From contig JANXLQ010000217.1 in the NCBI GenBank assembly GCA_025355085.1, positions 1 through 40,412 of the forward strand: 40,412 bases of DNA, read 5' to 3'. The stretch's first letter is position 1, and each line of letters begins with the position of its first letter. The notes beneath the pieces were generated by a model that saw nothing but the letters and a program-made list of their open reading frames with translations, did not search any database and was not told the origin of the DNA. Both the position numbers and the translations under genes were made by a program. This document shows positions 25,001-34,066 of the stretch, in pieces. The stretch comes from Rhodopila sp. (GTDB lineage Bacteria; Pseudomonadota; Alphaproteobacteria; Acetobacterales; Acetobacteraceae).

Positions 25001-26392
25001 TCAGATATGCAGCGCCCGGCCCTCAACCGCCAGTGCCGCTTCCTTCACCGCCTCGCTCAACGTCGGGTGCGCGTGGCAAATCCGGGCCACGTCCTCAGCC
25101 GAGGCACCAAACTCGATTGCCGTGGTCAGTTCCGCGATCAGGGTGCCAGCATCCGGGCCAAGAATGTGGGCACCCAGCAAACGGTCGGTGGCCTTATCCG
25201 CCAGGATCTTCACAAACCCATCCACGTCGCCCATAGCCCGCGCCCGGCCGTTCGCGGTGAACGGAAATTTGCCGACGGAGTAGGCGATGCCACCGGCCTT
25301 CAATTCTTCCTCGGTCTGACCGACAGAGGCGACTTCCGGCCATGTGTAAACCACGCCGGGGATCGCGCCATAATTCACATGCCCTGCCTGGCCGGCGAGG
25401 GTTTCCGCCAGGGCAACGCCCTCGTCCTCGGCCTTGTGAGCCAACATTGGACCAGCGATCACGTCGCCGATCGCGTAGATCCCGGGGATGTTGGTCGCCC
25501 AATGAGCATCGACCTTCACCCGCTTACGGTCGTCCAACGCGACGCCTACCGCTTCCAGCCCGAGACCCTCGGTGTAGGGACGCCTGCCGATGGCAACCAG
25601 CACGATGTCGGCGTTCAGCGTCTCGGGCGGCCCGCCCTTGATGGGTTCCACAGTCAGGTTGACGCCGTCCGCCCCGGCCGTCGCGCCGGTCACCTTGGTG
25701 GCCAGCCGGAACTTAATGCCCTGCTTCTGTAGGACACGCTGGAACGCCGTGGCGATTTCGGTGTCCATCCCCGGTACGATCCGGTCCAGGAATTCAACGA
25801 CAGTTACGTCGGCACCCAGCCGCTTCCAGACGCTGCCGAGTTCGAGGCCGATGACGCCACCCCCGACGACGACCAGATGGCCAGGGACTGTCTCCAATTC
25901 CAACGCGCCGGTCGAAGTGACGATCTGCTTTTCATCCACCGTCACGCCGGGCAGCGGAACGCTGTCGCTGCCAGTGGCGATGACGATGGCCTTGGCGGCG
26001 TAAACCGTGCCATCGACATCGACCGAACCCGGCGCGGTAATGCGGCCGGTGCCCTTCAGCCAGGTGATCTTATTCTTGCGGAACAGGAACTCGACGCCCT
26101 TGGTGTTGGCGCCGACGACTTCGCCCTTACGGGCCTGCATGCGTACCAGATCCAGCTTTACGTCGCCGACCAGCACGCCGTGGTCCTTCAGGGCGTGAAC
26201 CGCCTTGTGAAATTCCTCCGACGATTGCAGCAGGGCCTTCGATGGGATGCAGCCCACGTTCAGGCATGTGCCGCCCAGGGTTGCGCGTTTCTCGACGCAG
26301 GCGACCTTCAGGCCGAGTTGCGCGGCGCGGATGGCGCACACATAGCCGCCGGGGCCGGAGCCGATGACAATGACGTCGAAGGAATTACTCAT
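25001..26392 (-). CDS. lpdA: Dihydrolipoyl dehydrogenase (E3)
   Basis: 463 residues. E3 reoxidises the dihydrolipoamide of 2-oxo acid dehydrogenase complexes and passes electrons to NAD+. It shows FAD site GSGPGG (11-16), the redox disulfide in [13 protein letters not shown] (C43, C48), a second dinucleotide fold [11 protein letters not shown] for NAD, the FAD-contacting [17 protein letters not shown], and the active-site HAHPTLSE His-Glu pair near the C-terminus. ATG 26392 overlaps the end of the upstream gene by 8 bp (ATGAGTAA), so translation is probably coupled to it. It is the last gene of the odh operon; two unrelated genes separate it from odhB. Confidence 0.97.
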   Translation of the reverse strand: MSNSFDVIVIGSGPGGYVCAIRAAQLGLKVACVEKRATLGGTCLNVGCIPSKALLQSSEEFHKAVHALKDHGVLVGDVKLDLVRMQARKGEVVGANTKGVEFLFRKNKITWLKGTGRITAPGSVDVDGTVYAAKAIVIATGSDSVPLPGVTVDEKQIVTSTGALELETVPGHLVVVGGGVIGLELGSVWKRLGADVTVVEFLDRIVPGMDTEIATAFQRVLQKQGIKFRLATKVTGATAGADGVNLTVEPIKGGPPETLNADIVLVAIGRRPYTEGLGLEAVGVALDDRKRVKVDAHWATNIPGIYAIGDVIAGPMLAHKAEDEGVALAETLAGQAGHVNYGAIPGVVYTWPEVASVGQTEEELKAGGIAYSVGKFPFTANGRARAMGDVDGFVKILADKATDRLLGAHILGPDAGTLIAELTTAIEFGASAEDVARICHAHPTLSEAVKEAALAVEGRALHI

Positions 26393-27041
26393 TCAGTCCT
26401 CGGTGGGGTTGCGACTGCACGTGTAGGTCACGGCAAAGTTTTGTTAGCTGTAAAGCCTGTTGCGCGGGTAACCGCGATTGTGGTGCCAGGCGCATCAGTT
26501 GCTCTTGCCAATCCAGTGCGTCTTCGACCCGATCGAGAAGATCCTGATCGAGGTGGCCTGCGTAAACGAGCTCGCGTGCCAGATGCAGGGTCGTCTTGTC
26601 GCGGACACGAATATGGCTGGCCGATGCAAATCCGCGGACTATATATCCTAAAACCTCGCCAAGGTAGATGCATTCGCGGGCCATATCGGTGCCGGCCGCG
26701 GGCGGTTGCAGCATACGCTCAAGCCAATCCAGAGCGAGAAAAGCCTCGTAATCCGGTTCGGACCGTACGGTCACCAGTTCCAGACGCCATCCTGGTTCCG
26801 CGGCAACGCGGTCGGCCAGTTCCACCAGATCGTTGGCTCCCTTTAGTCCCCGGGAGGGCTTCACCTCGACGATGACGCGATCGCCTTCTTTTTCCGCGAT
26901 AAGGTCGGGTCGGCAGTCGCCAAGAAAGGGTGGCAACACGTCCTTTCCCGACGGGAAAAGGACCCGATATCCCTGCTTCTTGTAAGAGGAGGCGATCTGC
27001 CGGCGGCGACGATCGACCTTAATCTCGATTTGTGTGGTCAT
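26385..27041 (-). CDS. PD-(D/E)XK nuclease-like protein
   Basis: 218 residues. The N-terminal half contains the nuclease core pattern: [11 protein letters not shown] (P45-D46), then strand [10 protein letters not shown] with E59 and K61, the metal-binding Asp-Glu-x-Lys arrangement used by many restriction and repair nucleases. The remainder is helical ([29 protein letters not shown]) with no transmembrane segment. The start ATG shares its A with the stop of the RusA-like gene (TGATG), and the end overlaps lpdA's ATG, so it is coupled on both sides. The substrate is unknown. It could be DNA repair, or a defence effector; only the fold is supported. Confidence 0.65.
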   Translation of the reverse strand: MTTQIEIKVDRRRRQIASSYKKQGYRVLFPSGKDVLPPFLGDCRPDLIAEKEGDRVIVEVKPSRGLKGANDLVELADRVAAEPGWRLELVTVRSEPDYEAFLALDWLERMLQPPAAGTDMARECIYLGEVLGYIVRGFASASHIRVRDKTTLHLARELVYAGHLDQDLLDRVEDALDWQEQLMRLAPQSRLPAQQALQLTKLCRDLHVQSQPHRGLNE

Positions 27042-27484
27042 CAGCCGATATCCTCCTGATCGGGACTACGCCAAACCTCGATATGCACAAATTGCCGTCC
27101 ATCGCTGAACGCCATGGCAAGGGCCGGCGACATATAACGGACCTTAAAAGAACTATCGATATCCCGCCGCCTGGCGGTCACGTCGGTGATTTGCCGATCA
27201 TCGTTGTAGGCAACGCCCTGAAGCGCATCCTGGATGGGCTTCAAGAGGTTATCCACATCGCCAAGTTCCGACTCCCGATAAAAGGTCACCTGAAGTCTAA
27301 CGGAGCCATCGATGGGTGGCTCGTTCGGCTTCCAGGCCGCGATACTGGCTGACCGAACGCGTTTTTGCCACGCTTGCAATCCGGTGCGGCCCGAACTTTG
27401 CGCGGAAACCGCCTGACCATGAACACATACGTCAAGAACGCGAGGTGCGGGTGGTTCGTCCTTTACCAGCCGCCGCCGCGCCAT
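27041..27484 (-). CDS. RusA-family Holliday junction resolvase-like protein
   Basis: 147 residues. The RusA signature is clear: GDVDNLLKPIQDALQG followed by YNDDRQI. D76, D78, K82 and D95/D96 match the catalytic D-D-K-D set of E. coli RusA, which cuts four-way DNA junctions. The N-terminus (VCVHGQAVSAQS) and middle (WQKRVRSASIAAW, LQVTFYRESELG) fit the usual beta-alpha fold. ATG 27484 is 15 bp after odhB's stop, and the gene overlaps the next by one base. RusA genes are typically in phages or prophages; here the gene is embedded in a TCA-cycle operon. No other phage gene is visible. Confidence 0.85.
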   Translation of the reverse strand: MARRRLVKDEPPAPRVLDVCVHGQAVSAQSSGRTGLQAWQKRVRSASIAAWKPNEPPIDGSVRLQVTFYRESELGDVDNLLKPIQDALQGVAYNDDRQITDVTARRRDIDSSFKVRYMSPALAMAFSDGRQFVHIEVWRSPDQEDIG

Positions 27485-27499
27485 TGCGATGCGTCGCTA

Positions 27500-28753
27500 T
27501 CAAAGATCCAGCAGCAGACGGCGGGGGTCCTCGACGCCTTCCTTGACGCGAACCAGGAACGACACAGCCTCTTTGCCATCGACGATCCGGTGATCGTAGG
27601 ACAGCGCGAGGTACATCATCGGCCGAATCTCAACCTTGCCGGCGATCGCCATCGGGCGGTCCTGAATCTTGTGCATCCCCAGGATCGCCGATTGCGGCGG
27701 GTTCAGGATCGGGGTGGACATCAACGACCCGTAGATGCCGCCGTTGGTGATGCTGAACGTGCCACCCGTCAGATCGTCCAGCTTCATCCCACCGTCACGG
27801 GCGCGTTTACCGTAGTTGGAAATGGCGCTCTCGATCCCGGCGAAACCCAGTTGGTCGCAATCGCGGATAACCGGCACGACCAGGCCAGACGGGCCGCCCA
27901 CCGCGATGCCCATATTCACAAAGTTCTTGTACACGACATCGTCGCCGTCGATCTCGGCATTAACCGCCGGGAACTCTTTCAGCGCCACGCAGCAGGCGCG
28001 GACGAAGACGCTCATGAAGCCGAGCCGCACGCCCTTGTGCTTCTTCTCGAACGCATCGCGGTATTCGGTCCGCAGCGCCATGATCGCCGTCATATCCACC
28101 TCGTTAAAGGTGGTCAGCATGGCAGCGTTGTTCTGCGCTTCCTTCAACCGCATCGCGATAGTGCGGCGCAGGCGGGTCATCTTCACACGTTCTTCGCGCG
28201 GCTGATCCTGGCGCGGAGCCTTCGCGGCGGGCGCCGGGGCAGCGGCGGGCGCGGGACGGTTCAGGAAATCGATCACATCGCCCTTGGTGATGCGGCCGTC
28301 CTTGCCGGTCCCGGTGCCAATGTCAGCAGCGGAAACCGGGCTTTCGGCGATCATCTTGGCGGCGGCGGGCAGCGGTGCGTGGACAGCGGCGGCAGCAGGG
28401 CGAGACACCGGACCCAGCGGGCGCGGCGGCGGATTGACCCCGGCCGGCGGGTTCGCGGCGGGTCGCGCTTCCGGTGCGGCGGGATTCAGGGCAGCAGGTG
28501 CCGGGGCGGCGGCTCCGGCAACATCGATCAGGCACAGTACGGCGCCGACATCGACCTCGGTGCCTTCCGGGACGACGATCGAGGACAGGACACCGGCGGC
28601 AGTCGCATTGACCTCCACCGTGACCTTATCGGTTTCCAGCTCGACCAGCGGCTCGTCAGCCGCCACGGTGTCACCGAGTTGCTTGATCCAGCGGGCAACC
28701 GTGGCGGTTGTGACGCTCTCGCCCAAGGTGGGCACTACGATTTCAGTCGCCAC
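27500..28753 (-). CDS. odhB: 2-oxoglutarate dehydrogenase E2 (dihydrolipoyl succinyltransferase)
   Basis: 417 residues. The enzyme moves the succinyl group from E1 to CoA via a swinging lipoyl arm. The lipoyl domain (1-~76) has K43 in [11 protein letters not shown] as the lipoylation site. A Pro/Ala-rich flexible linker follows, then a peripheral-subunit binding domain ([32 protein letters not shown]), another linker, and the catalytic domain from ~190 ending in [19 protein letters not shown], with the His-Asp pair of the active site. It starts at ATG 28753, 60 bp after odhA. Two genes unrelated to the TCA cycle follow before lpdA. Confidence 0.97.
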   Translation of the reverse strand: MATEIVVPTLGESVTTATVARWIKQLGDTVAADEPLVELETDKVTVEVNATAAGVLSSIVVPEGTEVDVGAVLCLIDVAGAAAPAPAALNPAAPEARPAANPPAGVNPPPRPLGPVSRPAAAAVHAPLPAAAKMIAESPVSAADIGTGTGKDGRITKGDVIDFLNRPAPAAAPAPAAKAPRQDQPREERVKMTRLRRTIAMRLKEAQNNAAMLTTFNEVDMTAIMALRTEYRDAFEKKHKGVRLGFMSVFVRACCVALKEFPAVNAEIDGDDVVYKNFVNMGIAVGGPSGLVVPVIRDCDQLGFAGIESAISNYGKRARDGGMKLDDLTGGTFSITNGGIYGSLMSTPILNPPQSAILGMHKIQDRPMAIAGKVEIRPMMYLALSYDHRIVDGKEAVSFLVRVKEGVEDPRRLLLDL

Positions 28754-28813
28754 GGTAATATGTCTCCAGACGTCGGTAGAAGGCGGGGCACAATGGGAAG
28801 AAGCGAGCGCGGT

Positions 28814-31753
28814 CTAGCCGATACCGAGGACGGTGGAAACCAGCCGCGACTGTTGCGCCATGTGGGTCTTGGCCAAACCGGTCGCCGGGCTGGCGGCGGA
28901 TTCACGCCCTACATAGACCGGGCGGCGGACTTTTATGTCCAAACGGCCGAGCACCTTCTCAATCTGGCGATCGACGAAGGTCCAGGCGCCCATGTTCTCG
29001 GGCTCCTCCTGACACCATACCACGTCGGCGTTGCTATAGGGCGCCAGCAGGCGGCCCAGCGTGTTTTCCGGGAACGGATACATCTGCTCCAGCCGGAGGA
29101 TCACGATGTCCTTGATATCCTTGGACCGGCGCTCCTGCAGCAGATCGTAATAGACCTTGCCGGAGCAGATCACGACGCGGCGAATCTTTTCCGGTGGGTC
29201 GATGGCGTCGATTTCCGGGATCACATACTGGAACCGCGTGCCCTCGGCGAAATCGGCCAGCGGCGACACCGCCAGTTTGTGGCGCAGCAGCGACTTCGGC
29301 TCAAACACGATCAGCGGCTTGCGGAAATTGCGATGCAACTGGCGGCGCAGCGCATGGAAATAATTCGCCGGGGTCGTCAGGTTGCAGACCCACATGTTGC
29401 GCTCGGCACAGAGCTGCAAATACCGCTCGATACGGGCCGAGGAATGCTCCGGCCCCTGACCTTCGTAGCCATGCGGTAACAGCATCACCAGGCCGGACAT
29501 GCGCAGCCACTTGGTTTCGCCGCTGGCGATGAACTGGTCGATAATCACCTGGGCGCCATTCGCAAAATCGCCGAACTGCGCCTCCCACAACACCAGCGTG
29601 CGCGGATCGGCCAGCGAGTAGCCGTAGTCGAAGCCCAGCACGCCAGCCTCGGACAGCAGCGAGTTGTAGATCTCGATCTTCGCCTGATCGGGGGTGATGT
29701 TGTTAACCGGCGTATATTCGTTCTGGTTCACCTGATCGATCAACACCGCATGCCGCTGGCTGAACGTGCCGCGCTGGGTGTCTTCGCCGGACAGGCGAAT
29801 GCGGCTGCCTTCAATCAACAGGCTGCCGAACGCAAGGGCCTCACCGGTCGCCCAGTCAATGCCTGTGCCGGAGTCGATCGCCGTCTTCTTGGCTTCCAAC
29901 TGGCGGACGATCTTGGAGTTGACGTTGAACCCTTCGGGTATGCGTGACAGCGCTGCGCCGACCAGTTTCAGGTTTGCCAGGGGGACGGCGGTGTCTTCCT
30001 CCACATGCGGCATTTCCTCCCGCTCGGGCGGATGGAAGCCGGACCAGTGGCCTTCCAGCCAGTCGGCCTTGTTCGGCTTATAGGATTTTGCCGCCGAGTT
30101 GGCGTCTTCCAGCGTCTTGGTGAAGTCGTCCAGCATGGCTTTGGAGTCAGCCGCCGGCACAGTACCGTCGGCTGCCAGTTTTTCGGCATACAGCGTGCGG
30201 GTGGTCTTCAAACCGCCGATCGCCTTATACATCAGCGGCTGAGTGAATGCCGGCTCATCGGTCTCATTATGGCCGTGGCGGCGATAGCAGACGATGTCCA
30301 GGATGACGTCGGCGGCGAATTTCATGCGGTATTCGGCGGCCATGCGGGCACAGAAAATCACCGCTTCCGGGTCGTCGCCGTTAACGTGCAGGATCGGTGC
30401 CTGGATCGATTTCGCCACATCGGTGCAATACAGACCGGAGTAGGCGTGCGCCGGAACGGTGGTGAAGCCGATTTGGTTGTTGACGATCAGGTGGATCGTG
30501 CCACCGGTGCGGTAGCCGATCAACTGGCTCATCGCCAGCGTCTCATAAACCAGACCCTGGCCGGCAAATGCCGCATCGCCATGCATCAGGATGGCCATAA
30601 CCGAGCCGCGCTTTTTCGTATCGCCCGCTCGGTCCTGACGCGCGCGGACTTTGCCGATGACGACCGGATCGACCGCCTCCAGGTGCGAGGGGTTCGGTTG
30701 TAGCGACAGATGGACGTTATGCCCGGCGATCTCCACGTCCGTGGACGTGCCGAGGTGATACTTCACATCGCCGGAACCCTGCACGTCGTCCGGCTTGAAG
30801 CTTTCGCCGCCGAATTCGCTGAACAGCGCGGTCAATGGCTTTTTGACGATATTCACAAGAGTGTTCAGGCGTCCGCGATGCGGCATGCCGATGGCGACTT
30901 CCACCACGCCGTCCGCCGCAACGGTTTCGATGATCGCATGCAACGCCGGGATGGTGATTTCCCCACCTTCAAGGCCGAAGCGCTTGGTGGTGACGTAACG
31001 CTTCTGGCAAAACGCCTCGAACCCCTCGGCTTCGGTCAGGCGGTGCAGCACGGTGCGCTTTTCGTCCGCGGTCAGTAAGGTTAGCCACGGCGCACCCTCA
31101 ACCCGGCGCTGGAGCCAGGATTTCTGGTCGGGGTCCTGGATATGCATGAACTCGATGCCGATCGGGCCGCAGTAGGTTTGCCGCAGGATGTGCATGATTT
31201 CGCGCAAGGTGGCGGTTTCCCGCCCGAGGACGTAATCGATAAAAATCGGCTTATCGAGGTCGGCATCCGAGAACCCGTACGACTTCGGGTCAAGTTCCGG
31301 GTGCGGCGCGGGGATTTGCAAACCGAGCGGATCGAGGCGAGCCTCCAGATGTCCGCGCACGCGGTAGGACCGGATCAGCATTAGCGCCCGAAGCGACGCG
31401 ATCGTAGCGGCGCGCACCTGATCCGGCGCGAGTCCATTTTGTGGCGCTTCCGCGACGAGTGCGCTTGATGTCGCATCCGCGGCGGGTCCGCCTGGTGCCG
31501 CTTTCGCGACGGGTCCACCTGATCTCGCATCCGCGACGGGGCTTTCATCATCGTTAAACCCGCGACGAGGCGCCCATGACGCTCCACTCGCGTCTTCAAG
31601 CACCGCTCGGGCTTCGTCGTTCATCGCGGCGAACAGGTCGGCAAAACTGGCATCGACGGAGGAGGGATTACCAACCCATCGTGCATAAAGATCGGCCAAA
31701 AATGCCGCATTGGCGCCACTGAAGGCCGACGCCAGAATATCCATACCCGCCAT
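28814..31753 (-). CDS. odhA: 2-oxoglutarate dehydrogenase E1
   Basis: 979 residues. This thiamine diphosphate enzyme decarboxylates 2-oxoglutarate and hands succinyl to E2. Features: N-terminal NAAFLADLYARWVGNPSSVD (the E2-binding head), a low-complexity linker with four 9-residue repeats (73-108), RSYRVRGHLEARLDPLG, EFMHIQDPDQKSWLQ, GMPHRGRLNTLVNI, GDAAFAGQGLVYETL with the conserved Asp of the ThDP/metal site, and INNQIGFTT-like VNNQIGFTT. The C-terminal part includes CQEEPENMGAW. ATG 31753 is the start of the conserved head. It is the first gene of the minus-strand odh operon. Confidence 0.97.
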   Translation of the reverse strand: MAGMDILASAFSGANAAFLADLYARWVGNPSSVDASFADLFAAMNDEARAVLEDASGASWAPRRGFNDDESPVADARSGGPVAKAAPGGPAADATSSALVAEAPQNGLAPDQVRAATIASLRALMLIRSYRVRGHLEARLDPLGLQIPAPHPELDPKSYGFSDADLDKPIFIDYVLGRETATLREIMHILRQTYCGPIGIEFMHIQDPDQKSWLQRRVEGAPWLTLLTADEKRTVLHRLTEAEGFEAFCQKRYVTTKRFGLEGGEITIPALHAIIETVAADGVVEVAIGMPHRGRLNTLVNIVKKPLTALFSEFGGESFKPDDVQGSGDVKYHLGTSTDVEIAGHNVHLSLQPNPSHLEAVDPVVIGKVRARQDRAGDTKKRGSVMAILMHGDAAFAGQGLVYETLAMSQLIGYRTGGTIHLIVNNQIGFTTVPAHAYSGLYCTDVAKSIQAPILHVNGDDPEAVIFCARMAAEYRMKFAADVILDIVCYRRHGHNETDEPAFTQPLMYKAIGGLKTTRTLYAEKLAADGTVPAADSKAMLDDFTKTLEDANSAAKSYKPNKADWLEGHWSGFHPPEREEMPHVEEDTAVPLANLKLVGAALSRIPEGFNVNSKIVRQLEAKKTAIDSGTGIDWATGEALAFGSLLIEGSRIRLSGEDTQRGTFSQRHAVLIDQVNQNEYTPVNNITPDQAKIEIYNSLLSEAGVLGFDYGYSLADPRTLVLWEAQFGDFANGAQVIIDQFIASGETKWLRMSGLVMLLPHGYEGQGPEHSSARIERYLQLCAERNMWVCNLTTPANYFHALRRQLHRNFRKPLIVFEPKSLLRHKLAVSPLADFAEGTRFQYVIPEIDAIDPPEKIRRVVICSGKVYYDLLQERRSKDIKDIVILRLEQMYPFPENTLGRLLAPYSNADVVWCQEEPENMGAWTFVDRQIEKVLGRLDIKVRRPVYVGRESAASPATGLAKTHMAQQSRLVSTVLGIG
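31430..31537 (-). repeat. Four tandem 27-bp repeats in the odhA linker
   Basis: The 27-bp unit (gtcgcggatgcgagatcagg...) occurs four times without gap and encodes VADARSGGP, VAKAAPGGP, AADATSSAL and VAEAPQNGL (residues 73-108 of odhA). The copies differ in up to about half the residues, so expansion is old. It lies in the flexible region between the E2-binding head and the catalytic body. Confidence 0.85.
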
Positions 31754-31917
31754 TTGTTACGGTCCCTTAGCTGTCCGTGCCGCGCCTATTAAAGAAGCAA
31801 AACCCCGGCGGAAAGCCCTTTCGGCCCCCCACTGGGTTGCTTCTACCGCATGTCCGGCATCCCTTGGTCACGATACGTGGCAAAAAAAGGGCCGCTCTCC
31901 CGTCGCCGGACGCAAAC

Positions 31918-31955
31918 GATGCGCCACCCGACCGGTTCAGGTCGGGTGGCGCATC
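31918..31955 (-). terminator. Perfect 16-bp stem-loop upstream of odhA, after the DUF2852 gene
   Basis: gatgcgccacccgacc (31918-31933) is perfectly complementary to 31940-31955 with a 6-nt loop. On the minus strand it comes after the DUF2852 gene (ends 32036) and is followed by gtttg, a weak T-run. It probably ends that transcript before the odh promoter, which must lie between 31754 and 31917. Confidence 0.65.
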
Positions 31956-32035
31956 GGGCAAAGGTTAGCCGATAATGGTTAATGCAAGGCGGGCGGAACT
32001 GCGAAGAACACCGCCCTAGCAGCCACTATGTCGCC

Positions 32036-32599
32036 TTAACCGGCGGGATGTTCGGCAGCCGGAGGAACAGGCGGATGAGCGCGGCGTTCCGCCATGAACT
32101 GATCGAATTCCGCCTTATCCCTGGCGAATCGGAGCCTTTCGAGGAACGCGCCGAATTCCTTCTGGTCATCTTCCATACGGCGGAGGGTTTCGGCCTTATA
32201 CTCGTCGAACGCCCGGTTGCCGGTACTCGATGCCGGCCGGTCAGGCGACCTGCATGCCCAGTTGGTCCAACCGGCCCAAGGCCCGGCGTCTTGTCCCGAT
32301 TGCCGATCGATCGTCCGGCGGTGACGGCCTCCAAAGCATCCCATACGTCCACTCCCTATCATATAGACGAGTAAAGCCACTCCGGCCGGCCACCAAAAGA
32401 TGAAACCGAGGACCGTGAAGGCAATGGCGGCCGGACGGCTAAGACCCGCCGGATGCCAGAACGGAAGACCAGTCCACGACTGATTGCCCCATTGTCGATT
32501 GCCGGCATTTGGTTGGTGCCATTGGGGGTTTTGTGCATTCCCGGGGAGGCCCTGGTTCCACCCGGCAGAGCCGTAGGAACCTTGATTAGCGTCGCTCAT
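32036..32599 (-). CDS. DUF2852 domain membrane protein
   Basis: 187 residues from ATG 32599 (AGGCG lies 8-10 nt upstream; an in-frame ATG five codons earlier is possible). The N-terminal ~55 residues are Gln/Asn/Gly/Trp-rich and look disordered. One membrane helix follows (AIAFTVLGFIFWWPAGVALLVYM). The end RAFDEYKAETLRRMEDDQKEFGAFLERLRFARDKAEFDQFMAER is the known DUF2852 C-terminal coiled part of alphaproteobacterial proteins. Function unknown; it may organise an envelope complex. Its transcript ends at the stem-loop 31918-31955. Upstream it is divergent from nothing; the 32600-32742 gap shows no gene. Confidence 0.75.
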   Translation of the reverse strand: MSDANQGSYGSAGWNQGLPGNAQNPQWHQPNAGNRQWGNQSWTGLPFWHPAGLSRPAAIAFTVLGFIFWWPAGVALLVYMIGSGRMGCFGGRHRRTIDRQSGQDAGPWAGWTNWACRSPDRPASSTGNRAFDEYKAETLRRMEDDQKEFGAFLERLRFARDKAEFDQFMAERRAHPPVPPAAEHPAG

Positions 32600-32742
32600 A
32601 AGCCATCGCCTCATGTGGATGTAAGCGATCTTGAGATTGGAGCGGGGCCGCGGAACATCAAGCCGGCGGTTGGATTTTCGGATTGGCTGGCAGGTATGTC
32701 ACGCGGTCTGTGCGGGGCATCCTCCGTGTCATCTGCCATCGG

Positions 32743-32790
32743 GTGAAGGCCGTCTCGCACGTTGATCGTCATAGTCCGCGAAGGCGCGCC
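32743..32790. repeat. Dispersed palindromic repeat, half copy (copy 3)
   Basis: 48 bp match 5589-5636 with about 7 differences, including gtgaag-ccgtc and the cgtcat..cgcgaaggcg core. It ends directly at the stop codon of the EnvC-like gene. The second arm is missing. Left of it, 32600-32742 shows nothing recognisable. Confidence 0.7.
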
Positions 32791-34053
32791 CTAACTGCTC
32801 TGTCGCAACCACGGCGCCGGATTGATCGGCGTCCCATCGTGCCGCAATTCAACATACAAAGCCGGCCGCCGCGCCGTGGACCCGGGTTCCCATGCCGGCA
32901 TCGTTCCCACCGGCTCCCCCGCCACCAGGTTCTGGCCCGGTTTCGCGTCCAGACGTTCGAATCCCGACAGCACCACATGATACCCGCCGCCGCAGTCGAT
33001 GATCGCCAGCAACCCGTAACTCCGGAATCCCTCGGCAAACACCACCCGCCCACCGCAGGGGGAGATCACATGCGCACCCGGCGGCGCGTGGTAGAACACC
33101 CCCGTCGCCGGGCCTCCATCCGTCGGGTCTCCCCAGCCTTTCACCACCACGCCGATCACCGGGGGCTGCAACTGTCCACGCGGCCCGGCACCAGAGGCAA
33201 TCGTGCCCGCGCCGGTTGGGTGGGCGGCGGATGCCTCCCTCTGACGCGCCGCCTTTGCCTCAACCGCGCGTTTTGCTCGTTCGGCGGCGGAGGCTTCGTC
33301 CCGCGCCTTGGCCTCGTCAGCCCGGCGCTGCGATTCCAGCGCGGTCAATGCCGAACGCAATGTTTCCATCCGAGCCGCCGCCGAGGCAGCCTGGCTGGCA
33401 GCCACGATCTCCTGTGACTGAGCCGTGGTCTGTTCGGCCCGTGCCGCCGCCATAGCCTGATCCAGTGCATGGGCTTCGCGCTTTTGCACCGCTTCGGCAG
33501 CGGTCAGCCTCGGCGCTTCCTGCCGCAGAGCCGCCGTCGCCGTGTCCACCTCCGCCTGATCGCGGCGCAGCGCCTCGGTCTCGATCTCCAGTTGCCGTGA
33601 CAGGCCTTGCAGCACCAGCACCCCGCGAAGCGCCATTTCGGGGGGCGCCGGCACAGCCAGCAGAGTCTCAGCCGGATACAACGATAGCCGCTCGATCAGC
33701 GGCAGCAGCGGTTGCAATGCCTTGGCGCGTTCCTGCACCCGTTGTTCCGCATCTCGCCGCCGTTGTGCCAACGCATCGATCCGTGCCGCGACATTCGCCG
33801 TCGCGGATTCGGCGACCCGCAGTTTCGCCGCCGCCTCCACCCGCTCATGCGCCAGCCGAAGCGCCTCGGCGGCGGCCCGGACAGCGCGATCGGCGGCATT
33901 CTTGCGGGCGGCGAGTTGTTCGGCACTGAGCCGTTCGGCGTCGCGCAATTCGCGTTTCGTCTCCGATTCCCGAGGTCCGGAGTCCAGTGACGATCTGCCA
34001 AGCCCCGCCCCCGGCGTCAGCACCGCCAACACGGCCAGGACACGCGCCGCCAT
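32791..34053 (-). CDS. EnvC-like murein hydrolase activator (degenerate LytM/M23)
   Basis: 420 residues. A short signal-like N-terminus (MAARVLAVLAVLTPGAG) leads into a long coiled coil (~30-265, very rich in Ala/Glu/Arg), then a LytM/M23 fold (~285-415). EnvC-type factors activate cell-separation amidases in the periplasm. The M23 metal site is incomplete: YHAPPGAHVISPCGGRVVFAEG replaces the normal HxG.D block, YHVVLSGFERLDAKPGQNLVAGEPVG follows and the last strand ELRHDGTPINPAPWL lacks the HxH Zn-binding pattern. So it is a regulatory rather than catalytic member, as in EnvC. It ends next to repeat copy 3; the methyltransferase gene lies 13 bp upstream on the same strand. Confidence 0.82.
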   Translation of the reverse strand: MAARVLAVLAVLTPGAGLGRSSLDSGPRESETKRELRDAERLSAEQLAARKNAADRAVRAAAEALRLAHERVEAAAKLRVAESATANVAARIDALAQRRRDAEQRVQERAKALQPLLPLIERLSLYPAETLLAVPAPPEMALRGVLVLQGLSRQLEIETEALRRDQAEVDTATAALRQEAPRLTAAEAVQKREAHALDQAMAAARAEQTTAQSQEIVAASQAASAAARMETLRSALTALESQRRADEAKARDEASAAERAKRAVEAKAARQREASAAHPTGAGTIASGAGPRGQLQPPVIGVVVKGWGDPTDGGPATGVFYHAPPGAHVISPCGGRVVFAEGFRSYGLLAIIDCGGGYHVVLSGFERLDAKPGQNLVAGEPVGTMPAWEPGSTARRPALYVELRHDGTPINPAPWLRQSS

Positions 34054-34066
34054 GGGAACCCGCAGG

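Noticed and set aside
27365-29479. 704-codon plus-strand open frame opposite odhB/odhA
   Set aside because: Antisense shadow of the highly biased odh genes; no protein family features.
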